Assembly: GCA_947478525.1 (NCBI GenBank)
Contig: CANJVU010000016.1
Coordinates: forward strand, 1 to 47,136
Direction: 5' to 3'
From: Thiotrichales bacterium
Lineage (GTDB): Bacteria; Pseudomonadota; Gammaproteobacteria; Francisellales; CACEW01
Length of the DNA stretch: 47,136 nucleotides
Position numbers and translations under genes: made by a program
Part shown: positions 9,375-19,400 of the stretch, piece after piece
Position numbering within the stretch: the stretch's first letter is position 1
How the letters are laid out: the number at the start of each line of letters is the position of its first letter
Notes under the pieces: generated by a model
The model's input: the letters and a program-made list of their open reading frames with translations, nothing else
What the model was told of the DNA's origin: nothing
Databases searched by the model: none

Positions 9375-10697
9375 GTGAAAGCTGGAAAAGGTGCAGCAAG
9401 TGGTAGCTTAACCGAACTTAAGCACCGCTTGCTTTTTGTGTTACTTGGTATCGTCGTTTACAGGTTGGGGTCTTATATCCCTGTGCCTGGCATTGACCCT
9501 GTGAAGCTAGCGCAATTTTTTAATACCCAAAGCAACACCATTTTGGGGTTGTTTAATATGTTTTCTGGTGGTGCGTTGCAACGTTTGACTGTCTTTGCAC
9601 TGGGAATTATGCCATACATCTCGGCGTCCATCATTGTACAGTTGTTGGCGGCAGTTTCTCCTAGTTTGGGTGCTCTGAAGAAGGAAGGAGAGGCCGGTCA
9701 GCGCAAATTAACCCAATATACTCGTTATGGCACCCTCGTTTTGGCGTTGTTTCAATCATTGGGTATGACAAAATATATGGTTGCGCAAGGATTGGTGTTC
9801 TACCCTTCCGTGTTGTTTTATTTTGTTTCAATTATTACGTTAACTACTGGTACTATGTTCCTCATGTGGCTTGGAGAGCAAATGACGGAACGTGGCGTGG
9901 GCAATGGTATTTCGTTATTAATTTTTTCCAGCATTGCCTCTGGTATTCCTGCTGCGTTGAGTCATACTTTTGAGCAATCACGTCAAGGTAACTTAAGCCT
10001 AATTGTATTGTTGATGGTTTTAATTGTCATTTTAGCAATTACCACTTTTGTGGTCTTTGTAGAGCGCGCTCAGCGTCGCATTACGGTGAATTACGCCAAG
10101 CGTCAGCAGGGCAGGCAAATGTACGCGGCGCAATCGAGTCATTTGCCCTTAAAGATTAATATGGCAGGGGTTATTCCGGCAATTTTTGCCACCAGTATTT
10201 TGTTGTTGCCTTCTACTTTGAGTCAATGGTTTGGTACCATGCCTGGGTTGCACTGGTTAACCGATGTTGGCTTAGCCTTGCAATTTGGACAGCCTTTGTA
10301 TGTCTTGATGTTTGTGGTTGCCATCGTATTTTTCTGTTTCTTTTATACTGCGTTGGTGTTTAACCCCCGCGATACCGCGGATAATTTGAAACGTTCTGGT
10401 GCATTTATTCCTGGTATTCGCCCTGGTGAGCAAACCGCTAAATATATTGATGGTGTGATGTCACGTCTTACTCTGGTTGGTTCCATCTATGTAACCTTGG
10501 TGTGTTTGGTGCCGATGTTTTTAATGGTCTATTGGAATGTTCCTTTCTATTTTGGTGGCACCTCACTATTAATTGTGGTGGTGGTGATTATGGATTTTAT
10601 GGCGCAGATTCAATCTCATTTGATGTCCAGTCGATATGATTCGTTGTTGAAAAAAGCCAATTTACGTGGCACCGGCATGGGGCCAATGGTTAGATAA
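9375..10697 (+). CDS. secY: Preprotein translocase subunit SecY, GTG start
   Basis: This 440-residue SecY (443 in E. coli) is the channel of the SecYEG translocon. Ten hydrophobic segments are visible. Family features include the plug-region stretch [11 protein letters not shown], the [13 protein letters not shown] helix, the cytoplasmic loop with [14 protein letters not shown], and [20 protein letters not shown] before the last helices. Translation starts at GTG (9375), one base after the rplO stop. SecD, SecF and YajC are encoded 17 kb away in this window. Confidence 0.98.
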   Translation: MKAGKGAASGSLTELKHRLLFVLLGIVVYRLGSYIPVPGIDPVKLAQFFNTQSNTILGLFNMFSGGALQRLTVFALGIMPYISASIIVQLLAAVSPSLGALKKEGEAGQRKLTQYTRYGTLVLALFQSLGMTKYMVAQGLVFYPSVLFYFVSIITLTTGTMFLMWLGEQMTERGVGNGISLLIFSSIASGIPAALSHTFEQSRQGNLSLIVLLMVLIVILAITTFVVFVERAQRRITVNYAKRQQGRQMYAAQSSHLPLKINMAGVIPAIFATSILLLPSTLSQWFGTMPGLHWLTDVGLALQFGQPLYVLMFVVAIVFFCFFYTALVFNPRDTADNLKRSGAFIPGIRPGEQTAKYIDGVMSRLTLVGSIYVTLVCLVPMFLMVYWNVPFYFGGTSLLIVVVVIMDFMAQIQSHLMSSRYDSLLKKANLRGTGMGPMVR

Positions 10698-10718
10698 AAT
10701 TTTGATAGGAGAGTAGTA

Positions 10719-10832
10719 ATGAAAGTGCGTGCATCCGTAAAAGCAATGTGTCGTAATTGTAAGGTCATCAAGCGCAAGGGCGTAGTTCGAGTGATTTGCA
10801 AAGAAGCAACACACAAACAACGTCAAGGGTAA
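10719..10832 (+). CDS. rpmJ: 50S ribosomal protein L36 (bL36), zinc-binding form
   Basis: This short 37-residue frame encodes [15 protein letters not shown] followed by [20 protein letters not shown]. Cys11, Cys14, Cys27 and His32 form the C-x2-C...C-x4-H zinc site of the C+ type of bL36. AGGAGAG (10707-10713) is the ribosome binding site. Its place between secY and rpsM is canonical for gammaproteobacteria. Confidence 0.96.
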   Translation: MKVRASVKAMCRNCKVIKRKGVVRVICKEATHKQRQG

Positions 10833-10851
10833 AAAATCATTGCTTAAGTAC

Positions 10852-10880
10852 TTGCGTTTTGAGGTATAAACCGCTATCCT
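10852..10880 (+). promoter_or_regulatory. Candidate promoter of the alpha operon
   Basis: In the 76-base gap before rpsM, TTGCGT (10852-10857) and TATCCT (10875-10880) are separated by 17 bases. Both are imperfect sigma-70 hexamers. The E. coli alpha operon also starts transcription between the L36 gene and rpsM. A competing TATAAA lies at 10865-10870, so the exact start is uncertain. Confidence 0.4.
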
Positions 10881-10908
10881 TAGGCACTTTTTAAGAAGGA
10901 GATATAGA

Positions 10909-11265
10909 ATGGCTCGTATTGCGGGGATTAACATACCAGTGCAAAAACATGCAGAAGTTGCGTTAACCGCGATCTTTGGTGTTGGCAGAAATCGTGCTCG
11001 CTTGATTTGTAAAGAAGCGGGTGTTGAAACAAGCAAGAAAATTAAAGATTTGACGGAGCAAGAGGTTGAGGCGTTGCGCGCCGAAGTGGCCAAGTTTCAG
11101 GTTGAAGGTGACTTGCGTCGTGAAGTTTCAATGAACATCAAGCGTCTGGTGGATCTCGGTACTTATCGTGGTATTCGTCATCGTCGTGGCTTGCCTGTTC
11201 GTGGCCAAAGAACTAGAACCAATGCGCGTACACGCAAAGGTCCTCGTAAATCGATTCGTGCATAA
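10909..11265 (+). CDS. rpsM: 30S ribosomal protein S13 (uS13)
   Basis: This 118-residue protein is the same length as E. coli S13. It begins [13 protein letters not shown], has the helix-hairpin-helix segment around IFGVGRNRA, and ends in the basic tail [17 protein letters not shown] that contacts tRNA. AGAAGGAG directly upstream is a strong ribosome binding site. It is the first gene of the alpha operon. Confidence 0.98.
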   Translation: MARIAGINIPVQKHAEVALTAIFGVGRNRARLICKEAGVETSKKIKDLTEQEVEALRAEVAKFQVEGDLRREVSMNIKRLVDLGTYRGIRHRRGLPVRGQRTRTNARTRKGPRKSIRA

Positions 11266-11296
11266 TTTTAGTTAAGATAAGTAGGAAAGCGTTAAT

Positions 11297-11698
11297 ATGG
11301 CAAATGCAACAGCAGTAAAGACAGCTCCAGTTCGCAAGAAAATCAAGCGGATGATTTTGGATGGCATGGCGCACATTCATGCGTCGTTCAACAACACGAT
11401 CATCTCAATTACTGATCGTCAAGGTAACCTGTTGTCGTGGGCTACTTCAGGTGGTAGTGGTTTTCGCGGTTCACGTAAGAGTACTCCGTTCGCAGCTCAG
11501 GTCGCTGCTGAAAAAGCGGGTGAAAAAGCGGTAGAGTTTGGTGTTAAGAACTTGGAAGTCTTTGTAAAAGGCCCAGGTCCTGGGCGTGAATCTGCCGTGC
11601 GTGCTTTGAACGCTAAGGGATTTAAAATTACCAATATTACGGACGTTACTCCATTGCCTCATAACGGCTGCCGTCCGTCCAAAAAACGTCGCGTTTAA
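11297..11698 (+). CDS. rpsK: 30S ribosomal protein S11 (uS11)
   Basis: This 133-residue uS11 (129 in E. coli) contains [19 protein letters not shown] and [20 protein letters not shown]. The PHNGCRP segment includes the asparagine that becomes isoaspartate in E. coli. It forms the platform of the 30S subunit and the mRNA exit region. A few extra N-terminal residues explain the longer length. Confidence 0.98.
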   Translation: MANATAVKTAPVRKKIKRMILDGMAHIHASFNNTIISITDRQGNLLSWATSGGSGFRGSRKSTPFAAQVAAEKAGEKAVEFGVKNLEVFVKGPGPGRESAVRALNAKGFKITNITDVTPLPHNGCRPSKKRRV

Positions 11699-11723
11699 TT
11701 TTTAAAAAGGATAGTGAAAGCAT

Positions 11724-12344
11724 ATGGCAAGATACCTTGGACCAACTTGTAAATTAGCCCGCCGTGAAGGCACCGACTTGTTTTTGAAAAGTGGTGTAAA
11801 ACCACTTGAAGCAAAATGCAATATCAATAGCACTCCTGGGATGCATGGCGCTAAACGCGGTCGTTTATCCGATTATGGTGTGCAATTGCGTGAAAAACAA
11901 AAAGTAAGACGTATGTATGGCGTGTTGGAAAACCAATTCCGTCGTTATTACCAGGAGGCGTCGCGTCGCAAGGGTTCAACCGGTGAAAACTTGTTAAAAC
12001 TATTGGAAACCCGCTTGGACAACGTTGTTTATCGCTCCGGATTTGCCTCAACTCGTGCTGAAGCCAGACAAATGGTTTGTCATAAGGCGTTTTTGGTGAA
12101 TGGTAAACCAGTGAATGTTCCTTCTTTCCAAGTGAAAGCCAATGAGATCATCAGTGTTCGTGGTAAGTCAAAAGATCAATTGCGTATCAAAAATGCGCTG
12201 GAACTTGCTAAGCAACGTGGTGTGATTGAGTGGGTTGAAGTAGATGAAGCCAAGTTGGAGTCAATTTTCAAGCGTGTACCAGAGCGTAGTGACTTATCTT
12301 CAGAGATCAATGATCAATTGATCGTGGAATTGTATTCGAAATAA
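11724..12344 (+). CDS. rpsD: 30S ribosomal protein S4 (uS4)
   Basis: This 206-residue protein is the same length as E. coli S4. The N-terminal segment [11 protein letters not shown] and the S4 RNA-binding domain ([20 protein letters not shown]) are intact. It is a primary 16S-binding protein and, in E. coli, the translational repressor of the alpha operon. The operon order rpsM-rpsK-rpsD-rpoA-rplQ is conserved. Confidence 0.98.
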   Translation: MARYLGPTCKLARREGTDLFLKSGVKPLEAKCNINSTPGMHGAKRGRLSDYGVQLREKQKVRRMYGVLENQFRRYYQEASRRKGSTGENLLKLLETRLDNVVYRSGFASTRAEARQMVCHKAFLVNGKPVNVPSFQVKANEIISVRGKSKDQLRIKNALELAKQRGVIEWVEVDEAKLESIFKRVPERSDLSSEINDQLIVELYSK

Positions 12345-12366
12345 GAATGATTAGGAGATCGATTTC

Positions 12367-13350
12367 ATGATAACAACAGTAGATGAATTGTTAAAGCCTC
12401 GATTAGTAAGCGTTAAGGTAATTGCTAAAAATCGTTCTCGTGTTGTGTTGGAGCCCTTGGAGCGTGGTTTTGGCCATACTTTAGGTAATGCTTTGCGTCG
12501 CATTTTATTGTCCTCTATCCCCGGTTCTGCTGTGGTAGAAGTAAAAATGGAAGGTGTATTACACGAGTATTCCAGCATTGAAGGTGTCAAAGAAGATGTT
12601 GTTGAAATCTTGTTGAACCTTAAAAACCTGGCAGTACAATTGCCGCAGGGTGTAAATGAAGCAACCTTAACCCTAGATAAAAAGGGTGAAGGCGCAGTGA
12701 TGGCAAAGGACATTAAGGCAGACTCAGGCATTGAATTAGCCGACCCAGAGTATGTAATTGCACATCTGACCAAAGGTGGCAAAATCAGCATGACGATCAA
12801 AGTGGCTCGTGGTCGTGGTTATGTTTCTGTTCCTCAAAGAACTTCTGCCGATACTCAGCATGCAATCGGTGTAATGGCTCTAGATGCATCATTTAGCCCG
12901 GTGCGTAAGGTGACTTATTCAGTGGAAAGTGCGCGTGTTGAACAACGCACTGACATGGATAAGTTGATTTTGGAAATTGAAACTAATGGTACGGTTGATC
13001 CAGAACAAGCGGTGCGCAAAGCAGCTACGTTTTTGCATGAACAAATCTCGGTATTCGTAGATTTGAAGGCGCCATCAGAAAGGCAAAATTCCAGAGATGA
13101 ACCTGCATTTGATCCGTTGTTATTGCGTCCGGTTGATGATTTAGAGTTGACTGTACGTTCCGCAAACTGCATCAAAGCAGAGAATGTGGTCTATATTGGC
13201 GATTTGGTGCAGCGCAGCGAGGCGGAGTTGTTGAAAACGCCGAACCTTGGCAAGAAATCATTGTCAGAGATCAAAACGGTCTTGGCTGAAAAAGGTTTAT
13301 CCTTGGGTATGCGCCTGGAAAATTGGCCGCCAAAAAATTTGTTACAATAG
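12367..13350 (+). CDS. rpoA: RNA polymerase alpha subunit
   Basis: This 327-residue protein (329 in E. coli) has both domains. The N-terminal assembly domain includes [20 protein letters not shown]. The C-terminal DNA-binding domain includes [16 protein letters not shown], containing the arginine that binds UP elements, then [12 protein letters not shown]. It has an AGGAGAT ribosome binding site and lies 22 bases behind rpsD. Nothing unusual is seen. Confidence 0.98.
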   Translation: MITTVDELLKPRLVSVKVIAKNRSRVVLEPLERGFGHTLGNALRRILLSSIPGSAVVEVKMEGVLHEYSSIEGVKEDVVEILLNLKNLAVQLPQGVNEATLTLDKKGEGAVMAKDIKADSGIELADPEYVIAHLTKGGKISMTIKVARGRGYVSVPQRTSADTQHAIGVMALDASFSPVRKVTYSVESARVEQRTDMDKLILEIETNGTVDPEQAVRKAATFLHEQISVFVDLKAPSERQNSRDEPAFDPLLLRPVDDLELTVRSANCIKAENVVYIGDLVQRSEAELLKTPNLGKKSLSEIKTVLAEKGLSLGMRLENWPPKNLLQ

Positions 13351-13372
13351 TCTTTAGAGAAAGGAAGTAGTT

Positions 13373-13816
13373 ATGCGTCATTGCAAAAGTGGTCGTAAGT
13401 TTAATCGTGATGCCAGCTGTCGTAAGGCGATGTTTCGTAGCCTTTGCTGTGCCATTGTAGAGCATGAATTGATTAAAACGACGTTGCCTAAAGCAAAAGA
13501 AATTCGTCGTCATATCGAGCCGTTGATTACCTTTGCGAAGGTTGATTCCGTTGCGAATCGTCGCTTGGTGTTTGCCCGCGTAGGTGATAAAGAGGTGGTT
13601 CGTAAACTGTTTGAAACTTTAGGCCCCCGTTACAGCAAGCGCCCAGGTGGTTATTTGCGTGTCTTGAAGTGCGGTTTCCGCGTAGGCGACTGTGCACCCA
13701 TGGCTTATGTTGAATTGGTTGATCGTGCCACTGAAACTGCTGCAGTTGAGGTAGAAGATGCTGATACGCCAAAGAAAGCGCCTAAAAAAGCTAAGAAAGC
13801 CGAAGCCGCTGTTTAA
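13373..13816 (+). CDS. rplQ: 50S ribosomal protein L17 (bL17) with basic C-terminal tail
   Basis: This 147-residue bL17 (127 in E. coli) begins [20 protein letters not shown] and contains the conserved [18 protein letters not shown]. About 20-25 extra residues form an acidic then Lys/Ala/Pro-rich tail ([15 protein letters not shown]). Such tails occur in bL17 of several bacteria and are probably disordered. It is the last gene of the alpha operon, followed by a strong terminator. Confidence 0.97.
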   Translation: MRHCKSGRKFNRDASCRKAMFRSLCCAIVEHELIKTTLPKAKEIRRHIEPLITFAKVDSVANRRLVFARVGDKEVVRKLFETLGPRYSKRPGGYLRVLKCGFRVGDCAPMAYVELVDRATETAAVEVEDADTPKKAPKKAKKAEAAV

Positions 13817-13837
13817 TTGACAGTAGGTTATAAGATT

Positions 13838-13870
13838 AAAAAAGCCAGGCCTTGATTGCCTGGCTTTTTT
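13838..13870. terminator. Bidirectional intrinsic terminator between rplQ and prlC
   Basis: GCCAGGC (13844-13850) and GCCTGGC (13858-13864) form a 7 bp GC-rich stem around a 7-base loop. A run of six A precedes it and a run of six T follows it. It can therefore end transcription of the ribosomal operon on the plus strand and of the convergent prlC on the minus strand. Confidence 0.93.
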
Positions 13871-13872
13871 GT

Positions 13873-15900
13873 TTATGTAATGGTTAGTCCATTGTGTCGT
13901 AATAACGCATCAATCATGGGTTCTCTGCCTCGAAATGCCACGAAGAGTTCCATTGGTTTTGCTGAGCCGCCTTTCTCTAAAATCGTCTGCAGGAATGATT
14001 TACCGGTTTCAGGGTTTAGAATACCTTCCTCTTCAAAACGGGAAAACGCATCGGCAGAAAGTACTTCTGCCCATTTATAGCTGTAATAACCTGCTGAATA
14101 GCCACCTGCAAAAATATGGCCAAAGCTATGTTGAAAGCAGGCAAAGGCGGGTGGTGTGAGCACTGCAACTTCTTTGCGCACCTGGTCTAAAATGGCTTGA
14201 ATGTCTTGGCCAGTAAGTTTTTGTGGGCTTTGATATAAACGGAAATCAAACAATGCCAGTTCAATTTGGCGTATCATCATCATGCCGGCTTGAAAGCTAC
14301 GGGCTTTTTGTAATTGTTTCAAGGTGTTGTCAGGAAGTGTTTCCCCCGTTTGATAATGTCGTGAAATCATATCGATTACTGGTTTTTGCCAGCAGAAATT
14401 TTCCATAAATTGGCTCGGTAATTCTATAGCATCCCATGCAACACCATGAATGCCTGAAACGCTGACACAATCGACTTGGGTCAAGACGTGGTGCAAACAA
14501 TGTCCCATTTCATGAAACACGGTTTCAACGTCTTCATGCGTCAATAATGCAGGTATTTGTTCTGTTGGCGGCGCAAAGTTGCAGGTGAGAAACGCGATTG
14601 GTTGTTGCAAATCGCCATTACTGAAGCGCCAGCGGGTACGGCCATCATCCATCCAGGCGCCGCCACGTTTGTTAGCGCGGGCGTAGAGATCAACATATAA
14701 ATGGCCGCGTGATTGACCATCAGCACCGGTTAATTGATATACGTGTACATCGGGGTGCCAGGTTTCGGCTTGGATTGGTTTGATGGATAAATCAAATATT
14801 TGTTTTAGTAGTTTAAATAACCCTTTAAATACCTGGTCTGCAGGAAAATACGCACGTAAGGTTTCTTGTGAAATATGATATTCTGATTGTTTCAATTGCT
14901 CACTATAAAACGATACATCCCAGCTCTCCAGTGGTCCTTCAAATCCTTTTTGTTCAGCAAATTGCTGAAGTTGTTTTAATTCTTTGTGTGCGAATGATTT
15001 GCTGCGCTTGGCCAAGTCTTCTAAAAAGCGAATGACATGATCCGTGGAAGGAGCCATTTTGGTAGCTAAAGACAGTTCAGTAAAATTAGCGAATCCTAAC
15101 AACTCAGCTTCTTCATGGCGTAATGCTAGTAGTTCAGACATCAGTTCACTATTATCCCACTTACCAGCGTCAGGGCCATGATTAGATGCGCGGGTTTGAT
15201 ACGCTGTGTAGAAGGTTTGGCGTAAACTACGTGATTGTGCGTAAGTGACCACAGCGTAATAAGTGGGGAAATCGATCCCTAACACATAGCCAGGTTTGTT
15301 TAGTTGTTTCGCTTTTTCTTGCGCGGCTTGTAGCGTATTTTCTGGTATTCCTGCCAATGCCGTGAGATCGGTGGTGTGATATTGCCAATGATCGGTGGCG
15401 TCCATAATGTTGTTTTCAAACTGCGAGGTCAGTTTTGAAAGGTGTTGCTGAATTTCTTTAAAGCGTAGTTTTTTTGCTTCCGCTAAACCCACGCCAGACA
15501 AGCGAAAATCACGCAAGGTATTCTCAATCACTTTGTGTTGAACCGCATCCAATTGCGCATATTCAGGACTTTTCGATAAAGTACAATATGCTTGGTATAG
15601 CACCTCATTTTGGCCAACTTCGGTATGATAGTCGGAGAGTTTTGCCAAACAATTTTCATAAACTTGACGCAATTCAGGGGAATTACACACCGCATGCAAA
15701 TGGCTGACCGGCGAGAAGAATTGGCTGAGTTGATCTTCCACCAGATCCAATGGTTCCACCAAGGTTTCCCAGGTGTGAACTTTTTGCTCGAGTGTTTTAA
15801 TAATGGTGTCGCGACAACGTTGCAGATATTGGTCTAATTGTGCTTCCAATGTAGTGAAGTCTAGGCTAAAGTGCGGCAAGGCATTTGTTGTGGTTGGCAT
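13873..15900 (-). CDS. prlC: Oligopeptidase A, M3 zinc metallopeptidase
   Basis: This 675-residue cytoplasmic peptidase (680 in E. coli) degrades oligopeptides and released signal peptides. The thimet-type zinc site FHEMGHCLHH lies in the C-terminal third, with a downstream glutamate-containing helix (ELPSQFMENFCWQ). The frame is open for 22 codons further upstream (to 15966). The ATG at 15900 is preferred because AGGA sits nine bases before it and the N-terminus then matches the family. It is divergent from the M50 protease gene and converges on rplQ. Confidence 0.95.
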   Translation of the reverse strand: MPTTTNALPHFSLDFTTLEAQLDQYLQRCRDTIIKTLEQKVHTWETLVEPLDLVEDQLSQFFSPVSHLHAVCNSPELRQVYENCLAKLSDYHTEVGQNEVLYQAYCTLSKSPEYAQLDAVQHKVIENTLRDFRLSGVGLAEAKKLRFKEIQQHLSKLTSQFENNIMDATDHWQYHTTDLTALAGIPENTLQAAQEKAKQLNKPGYVLGIDFPTYYAVVTYAQSRSLRQTFYTAYQTRASNHGPDAGKWDNSELMSELLALRHEEAELLGFANFTELSLATKMAPSTDHVIRFLEDLAKRSKSFAHKELKQLQQFAEQKGFEGPLESWDVSFYSEQLKQSEYHISQETLRAYFPADQVFKGLFKLLKQIFDLSIKPIQAETWHPDVHVYQLTGADGQSRGHLYVDLYARANKRGGAWMDDGRTRWRFSNGDLQQPIAFLTCNFAPPTEQIPALLTHEDVETVFHEMGHCLHHVLTQVDCVSVSGIHGVAWDAIELPSQFMENFCWQKPVIDMISRHYQTGETLPDNTLKQLQKARSFQAGMMMIRQIELALFDFRLYQSPQKLTGQDIQAILDQVRKEVAVLTPPAFACFQHSFGHIFAGGYSAGYYSYKWAEVLSADAFSRFEEEGILNPETGKSFLQTILEKGGSAKPMELFVAFRGREPMIDALLRHNGLTIT

Positions 15901-15960
15901 TGAAATCATTCCTATCTGTCCCCATATACGAACTAAGATTGTAAAGGAAGCGGTGAACAA

Positions 15961-16647
15961 ATGCACTTTAACTTATTGCAAAAAATTATCATCTGGGCGA
16001 TTCCGCTGATTTTTGCCATCACCGTGCATGAAACCGCACATGGCTGGGTGGCGTCGAAATGTGGTGATCCAACTGCGAAAATGCTGGGGCGCTTGACGTT
16101 GAATCCCATTAAGCATATTGACCCCGTGGGTACCATTATTTTGCCATTGATTTTATTACTGTTGCCAGGTCATTTTATGTTTGGCTGGGCCAAGCCGGTA
16201 CCGGTGGATTATCGCAATTTACGCAAACCACGTCCACATATGGCGTTGGTGGCGGCAGCAGGGCCGGTGTCTAATTTTTTGATGGCATGTATTTGGGCGG
16301 TGGTGGCTAAAATCGGTGTTGCAGTGCTGGGCTTTGATCAATGGACCGGAACTATTCTCGCTGCGATGGGTACTGCCGGGATTTTTGTCAACATCATGTT
16401 GGGTGTGCTGAACTTAATTCCCTTGCCACCACTGGATGGTAGCCGTATCGTCAGCAGTATGCTAAGCCCTAATGCAGCATGGCGATACAGTCAAATTGAG
16501 CGTTATGGCTTTATCATCTTGATTGTTCTGATGGTCACGGGGTTGTTGGGTAGGATTTTATGGCCCATTCTGGCGATGGTGGTTAGCTTGATTGGATGGA
16601 TGTTTGGATTGGATATCGGTTCGTTGCAATGGCTATTGATGAGCTAA
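15961..16647 (+). CDS. Site-2-protease-like membrane metallopeptidase (family M50)
   Basis: This 228-residue integral membrane protein has about six hydrophobic segments. The zinc motif HETAH lies at about residues 22-26 and the second motif NLIPLPPLDGSRI at about residues 154-166; the aspartate there is the third zinc ligand in this family. This is the compact YwhC-type subfamily without a PDZ domain. The physiological substrate is unknown. AAGGAAG at 15944-15950 is the ribosome binding site. It is divergent from prlC, with both promoters confined to 60 bases. Confidence 0.9.
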   Translation: MHFNLLQKIIIWAIPLIFAITVHETAHGWVASKCGDPTAKMLGRLTLNPIKHIDPVGTIILPLILLLLPGHFMFGWAKPVPVDYRNLRKPRPHMALVAAAGPVSNFLMACIWAVVAKIGVAVLGFDQWTGTILAAMGTAGIFVNIMLGVLNLIPLPPLDGSRIVSSMLSPNAAWRYSQIERYGFIILIVLMVTGLLGRILWPILAMVVSLIGWMFGLDIGSLQWLLMS

Positions 16648-16722
16648 ATAGATGGGTTAAAAATAGTGGTGTTGCGGCAGTCTTTTTGAGATAATGCGGC
16701 AAGAAAATAGAGGTGAGCAATT

Positions 16723-16986
16723 ATGACGACGCAGTGGGCAACCAAAGAAAAAGATTTAATTACCGCGCAAGGTGTGTTGCGCCAGCATTACGGCGATACC
16801 AATCAGAAGATGGTGGGTATTCAAGAAGTCACCATCAAACGTGAAGGTAGCATTCATATTGAACGTGCTGACTGGGTGTTGGAATTAGAAGAAATCTTTG
16901 AACAACAGTATGGTGAAGACAAAGGCGTGAAAGTCGCGCAGAATGTGATTACGACCTTGTTAACGCAGGGTGAGACGATTCACTAA
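16723..16986 (+). CDS. Unknown 87-residue protein
   Basis: I do not recognise this protein. It is small and soluble, has no signal peptide or membrane segment, and is rich in acidic residues. It has alternating strand/helix character (VTIKREGSIHIERADW, then a Glu-rich helix). GAGGTGA at 16710-16716 is a good ribosome binding site, which supports translation. Its TAA stop overlaps the TAG stop of the convergent tfuA gene. It is not IcmS or IcmW by recalled sequence. It may be a stand-alone gene; its promoter would lie in 16648-16722. Confidence 0.8.
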   Translation: MTTQWATKEKDLITAQGVLRQHYGDTNQKMVGIQEVTIKREGSIHIERADWVLELEEIFEQQYGEDKGVKVAQNVITTLLTQGETIH

Positions 16987-18284
16987 TTGCACATTTTCAT
17001 TGCTTCTAGACCCCATGATATCACGGTCAAATCGGTTTCAATGCCAAGTAATCCGCCTTGGTGATGATCAACAAAGTAATGCACAATCGACATATCCCGC
17101 ACAAAATATTCAAACGCCAGTCGGTTTTTGAGGTCGTTTTTATGCATCCACCCCATCACTTGCTCAGTCGTCGCCAGTTGGCGTTTTTGGCGGAAGTCGC
17201 TGGCAAAGGCCAGTATTTTATGGACATTGAGTTTGGCTTTGCGTTGGTTCAATATATAAATCAATGCATTCAGTAAGCTCAGTGAAACTTCCCAAGTTTT
17301 GTTAGAAGGTTTTTGGGGATTAGTAGGGTATAAATCGCTATAAATTAGTAAATGTTTCAATAAACGCTTTTTGGGTAATTGCTGTAGTTGTTGTTTGGCC
17401 CAGGCAATAATGGCGTCGCTGTGAGTTTTCGCAGCGGGTAGAGTAATGTAATCATGTTGAATCAGATCATGTAAAGTATGCAGTAATTTGCCTATGCGCT
17501 GGATATTGCTGAACATGGGGTCTTGTTGTAATTGTACATATTGTTTTTCTTGCTCCGGCAGCCAGTCATAGGCTTGCTCGAATGGGGTGACGATCATATC
17601 ACGGAAGATTTTGTTGAAAAAGACGCTGGAGGTCATTGCAGGGTTTTTTATGGGTGGTAAATTTTTATTTTTTGCTAAATCACTTAATAAACTTTCAGCA
17701 TCTATTCGCTTTTGATCCACATAATGCATTTTAAGCCAAGTGGTTAGCGTAGGTAATTTTTGTGCTGCTTGAAATAAGGAGCGATTGTAATATGGCTGGT
17801 TTTTTAACTCTGTCAGCAATGCATTGGCTTGGACATCTATGATAACTTTTTCTACTACTGCTTTGCTTAAACTAGCGCGAACATTGACCATCGGTGTGAT
17901 GCTCGTTTCAAAGTTTTTTTCTGCGGTGTGTACCAGCGCAACTTCATCATCGTCGATAATAACGTTGTCACGGTACCATTCAAATATCTTACCATGGCCG
18001 ATCATGCCTTGTGGCTGTAATTCAGCTGCGCGCAATGCGCCCATGCTGCTGGCGCCATATACCTTTACCCCAAAGCTTAATGCCAGTAAAATTTCTTTAT
18101 GCCAAACGGAGGCGGTTTGTTCAAAAAAACCATCAATAATTACCAGGGTTTTGGGCTGCAAACGCAAAGCTTTAATGATATCACCACATCGTACTGGCGG
18201 GTGATAGCAGGCATTGGGCAAGATTTTTTGTGCAGCAGCCAAGGGCAAGCTGGGTCCTAAAAATACAATAATATGGTTGTTCAT
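16983..18284 (-). CDS. tfuA: TfuA-like protein, partner of YcaO in peptide thioamidation
   Basis: The 433-residue protein has a clear TfuA core in its first 120 residues: FLGPSL near 8-13, IIDGFFEQ at 49-56, HKEIL at 62-66, GASSMGALRAAEL at 77-89 and DDDEVAL at 111-117. TfuA proteins stimulate YcaO enzymes that convert a peptide-bond amide to a thioamide, as shown for methyl-coenzyme M reductase in methanogens. The remaining 300 residues are helical and not recognised; they make it longer than the core family. The start overlaps the ycaO stop (ATGA), so the two are translationally coupled. Confidence 0.9.
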   Translation of the reverse strand: MNNHIIVFLGPSLPLAAAQKILPNACYHPPVRCGDIIKALRLQPKTLVIIDGFFEQTASVWHKEILLALSFGVKVYGASSMGALRAAELQPQGMIGHGKIFEWYRDNVIIDDDEVALVHTAEKNFETSITPMVNVRASLSKAVVEKVIIDVQANALLTELKNQPYYNRSLFQAAQKLPTLTTWLKMHYVDQKRIDAESLLSDLAKNKNLPPIKNPAMTSSVFFNKIFRDMIVTPFEQAYDWLPEQEKQYVQLQQDPMFSNIQRIGKLLHTLHDLIQHDYITLPAAKTHSDAIIAWAKQQLQQLPKKRLLKHLLIYSDLYPTNPQKPSNKTWEVSLSLLNALIYILNQRKAKLNVHKILAFASDFRQKRQLATTEQVMGWMHKNDLKNRLAFEYFVRDMSIVHYFVDHHQGGLLGIETDLTVISWGLEAMKMCN

Positions 18285-19393
18285 ACAGATAATCCTGGTA
18301 CTAAGGTATGCACCACACTGATGCTGTCGAGTGAGTTAGTATGCTCAAATATCAATGCTTCGTGTTTTAATGCCTGCAAACGTTCTAATAGGTTTTGATA
18401 TTGTTGATCCAGGGACCAACTGGGATTGTCCAGCAAACGGTGATAATCTTTAGCTCCGGTAAATTTTAATGGTTGCCAGGTGGCTTTATAATCTTTTGGA
18501 AACATATCATCGCGTGAACCGGCAATATAGGTGAGTCGTGATTGAATCGCTTCCGTAATAGCTCGGCATAACGCGATGCCTTTATTGAAATGGCTGCCAG
18601 AGCCGCTGTAATGTCCGAGTTTGCGAAACGGGTTCTCATCGGCAATAATACAGTGATAAGAAGGTACTTTAAAGGGTGAGCCCAGTTCAAAAATCACCAG
18701 ATCAATATGCTGTGCCTGTAATCTTTCCAGCAACGCCTGCGCGTAAGGATTATCAATGCTGGCAATGTTGATCATGCGCTTTAATTTATGCTGATGGCTG
18801 GCTTTTTCAAAGCGTTGCATGCAATGCCGTTCAATGATTTCGTAAAGAGAATGGCACAGCGCTTCGGTTTTGGTATTACCCGACGCTAAACCGGTAGTGC
18901 TTTTGCGAAACATGCCATCTTCGACGTGTGCTGAGCTTAAGTCAAAATTTAAATAGTGCGTGGGAGCGTAACCATGACAATCGGTCAGTAAGCTTTTACC
19001 ACGACTCCATTCGCTGATTTTTTGAGTAGGTCTGGGATAGTTAAGCATGCCACGGGGTAAGCGTGTAGGCGTTACAAATTGTGGATCTTTAGTGTCGGTT
19101 AAGACTCTGATCAAGTCTGGTTTAATCTGCTCACTGTAATAATGTTCAATGCCTTCCATGTAGGCGCTGCATTTGGCCAGATTATCGGTAAGGCCTTTGC
19201 CTTGAGATGTTGATAAATTTTTGGAAGTAGGGCGAAAGCAGGTATAAACGGGGATGCCAATGCTGTCCAGGTAAGTCAAATTAGCAATGCGCGTGATACC
19301 GGCTTTTTGAATATAGGGCTGAATGATGGTTAATGTTTGCTCGGGCGTGCGAGCGCGGATGGTGCCGCCGAGGTCGTGGTGCGGGTCGGTCAT
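18281..19393 (-). CDS. ycaO: YcaO-domain ATP-dependent cyclodehydratase/thioamidation enzyme
   Basis: This 370-residue YcaO protein activates a backbone amide with ATP. Typical motifs are SAYMEGIEHYY (77-86), TGLASGNTKTEALCHSLYE (167-185) followed by IIERH, and ALCRAITEAIQSRL then GSRDD (274-296), ending VVHTLVPGLSV. The TfuA partner encoded downstream points to thioamide formation rather than azoline formation. It starts seven bases behind mutM, forming mutM-ycaO-tfuA on the minus strand. No leader-peptide-binding domain or precursor gene is visible, so the substrate may be a housekeeping protein encoded elsewhere. Confidence 0.92.
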   Translation of the reverse strand: MTDPHHDLGGTIRARTPEQTLTIIQPYIQKAGITRIANLTYLDSIGIPVYTCFRPTSKNLSTSQGKGLTDNLAKCSAYMEGIEHYYSEQIKPDLIRVLTDTKDPQFVTPTRLPRGMLNYPRPTQKISEWSRGKSLLTDCHGYAPTHYLNFDLSSAHVEDGMFRKSTTGLASGNTKTEALCHSLYEIIERHCMQRFEKASHQHKLKRMINIASIDNPYAQALLERLQAQHIDLVIFELGSPFKVPSYHCIIADENPFRKLGHYSGSGSHFNKGIALCRAITEAIQSRLTYIAGSRDDMFPKDYKATWQPLKFTGAKDYHRLLDNPSWSLDQQYQNLLERLQALKHEALIFEHTNSLDSISVVHTLVPGLSV

Positions 19394-19400
19394 GGGGTTC

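Noticed and set aside
16723..16986. Assignment of the 87-residue protein as IcmW or IcmS
   Set aside because: Length and recalled sequence do not fit either chaperone, and it is 19 kb from the dot/icm genes.
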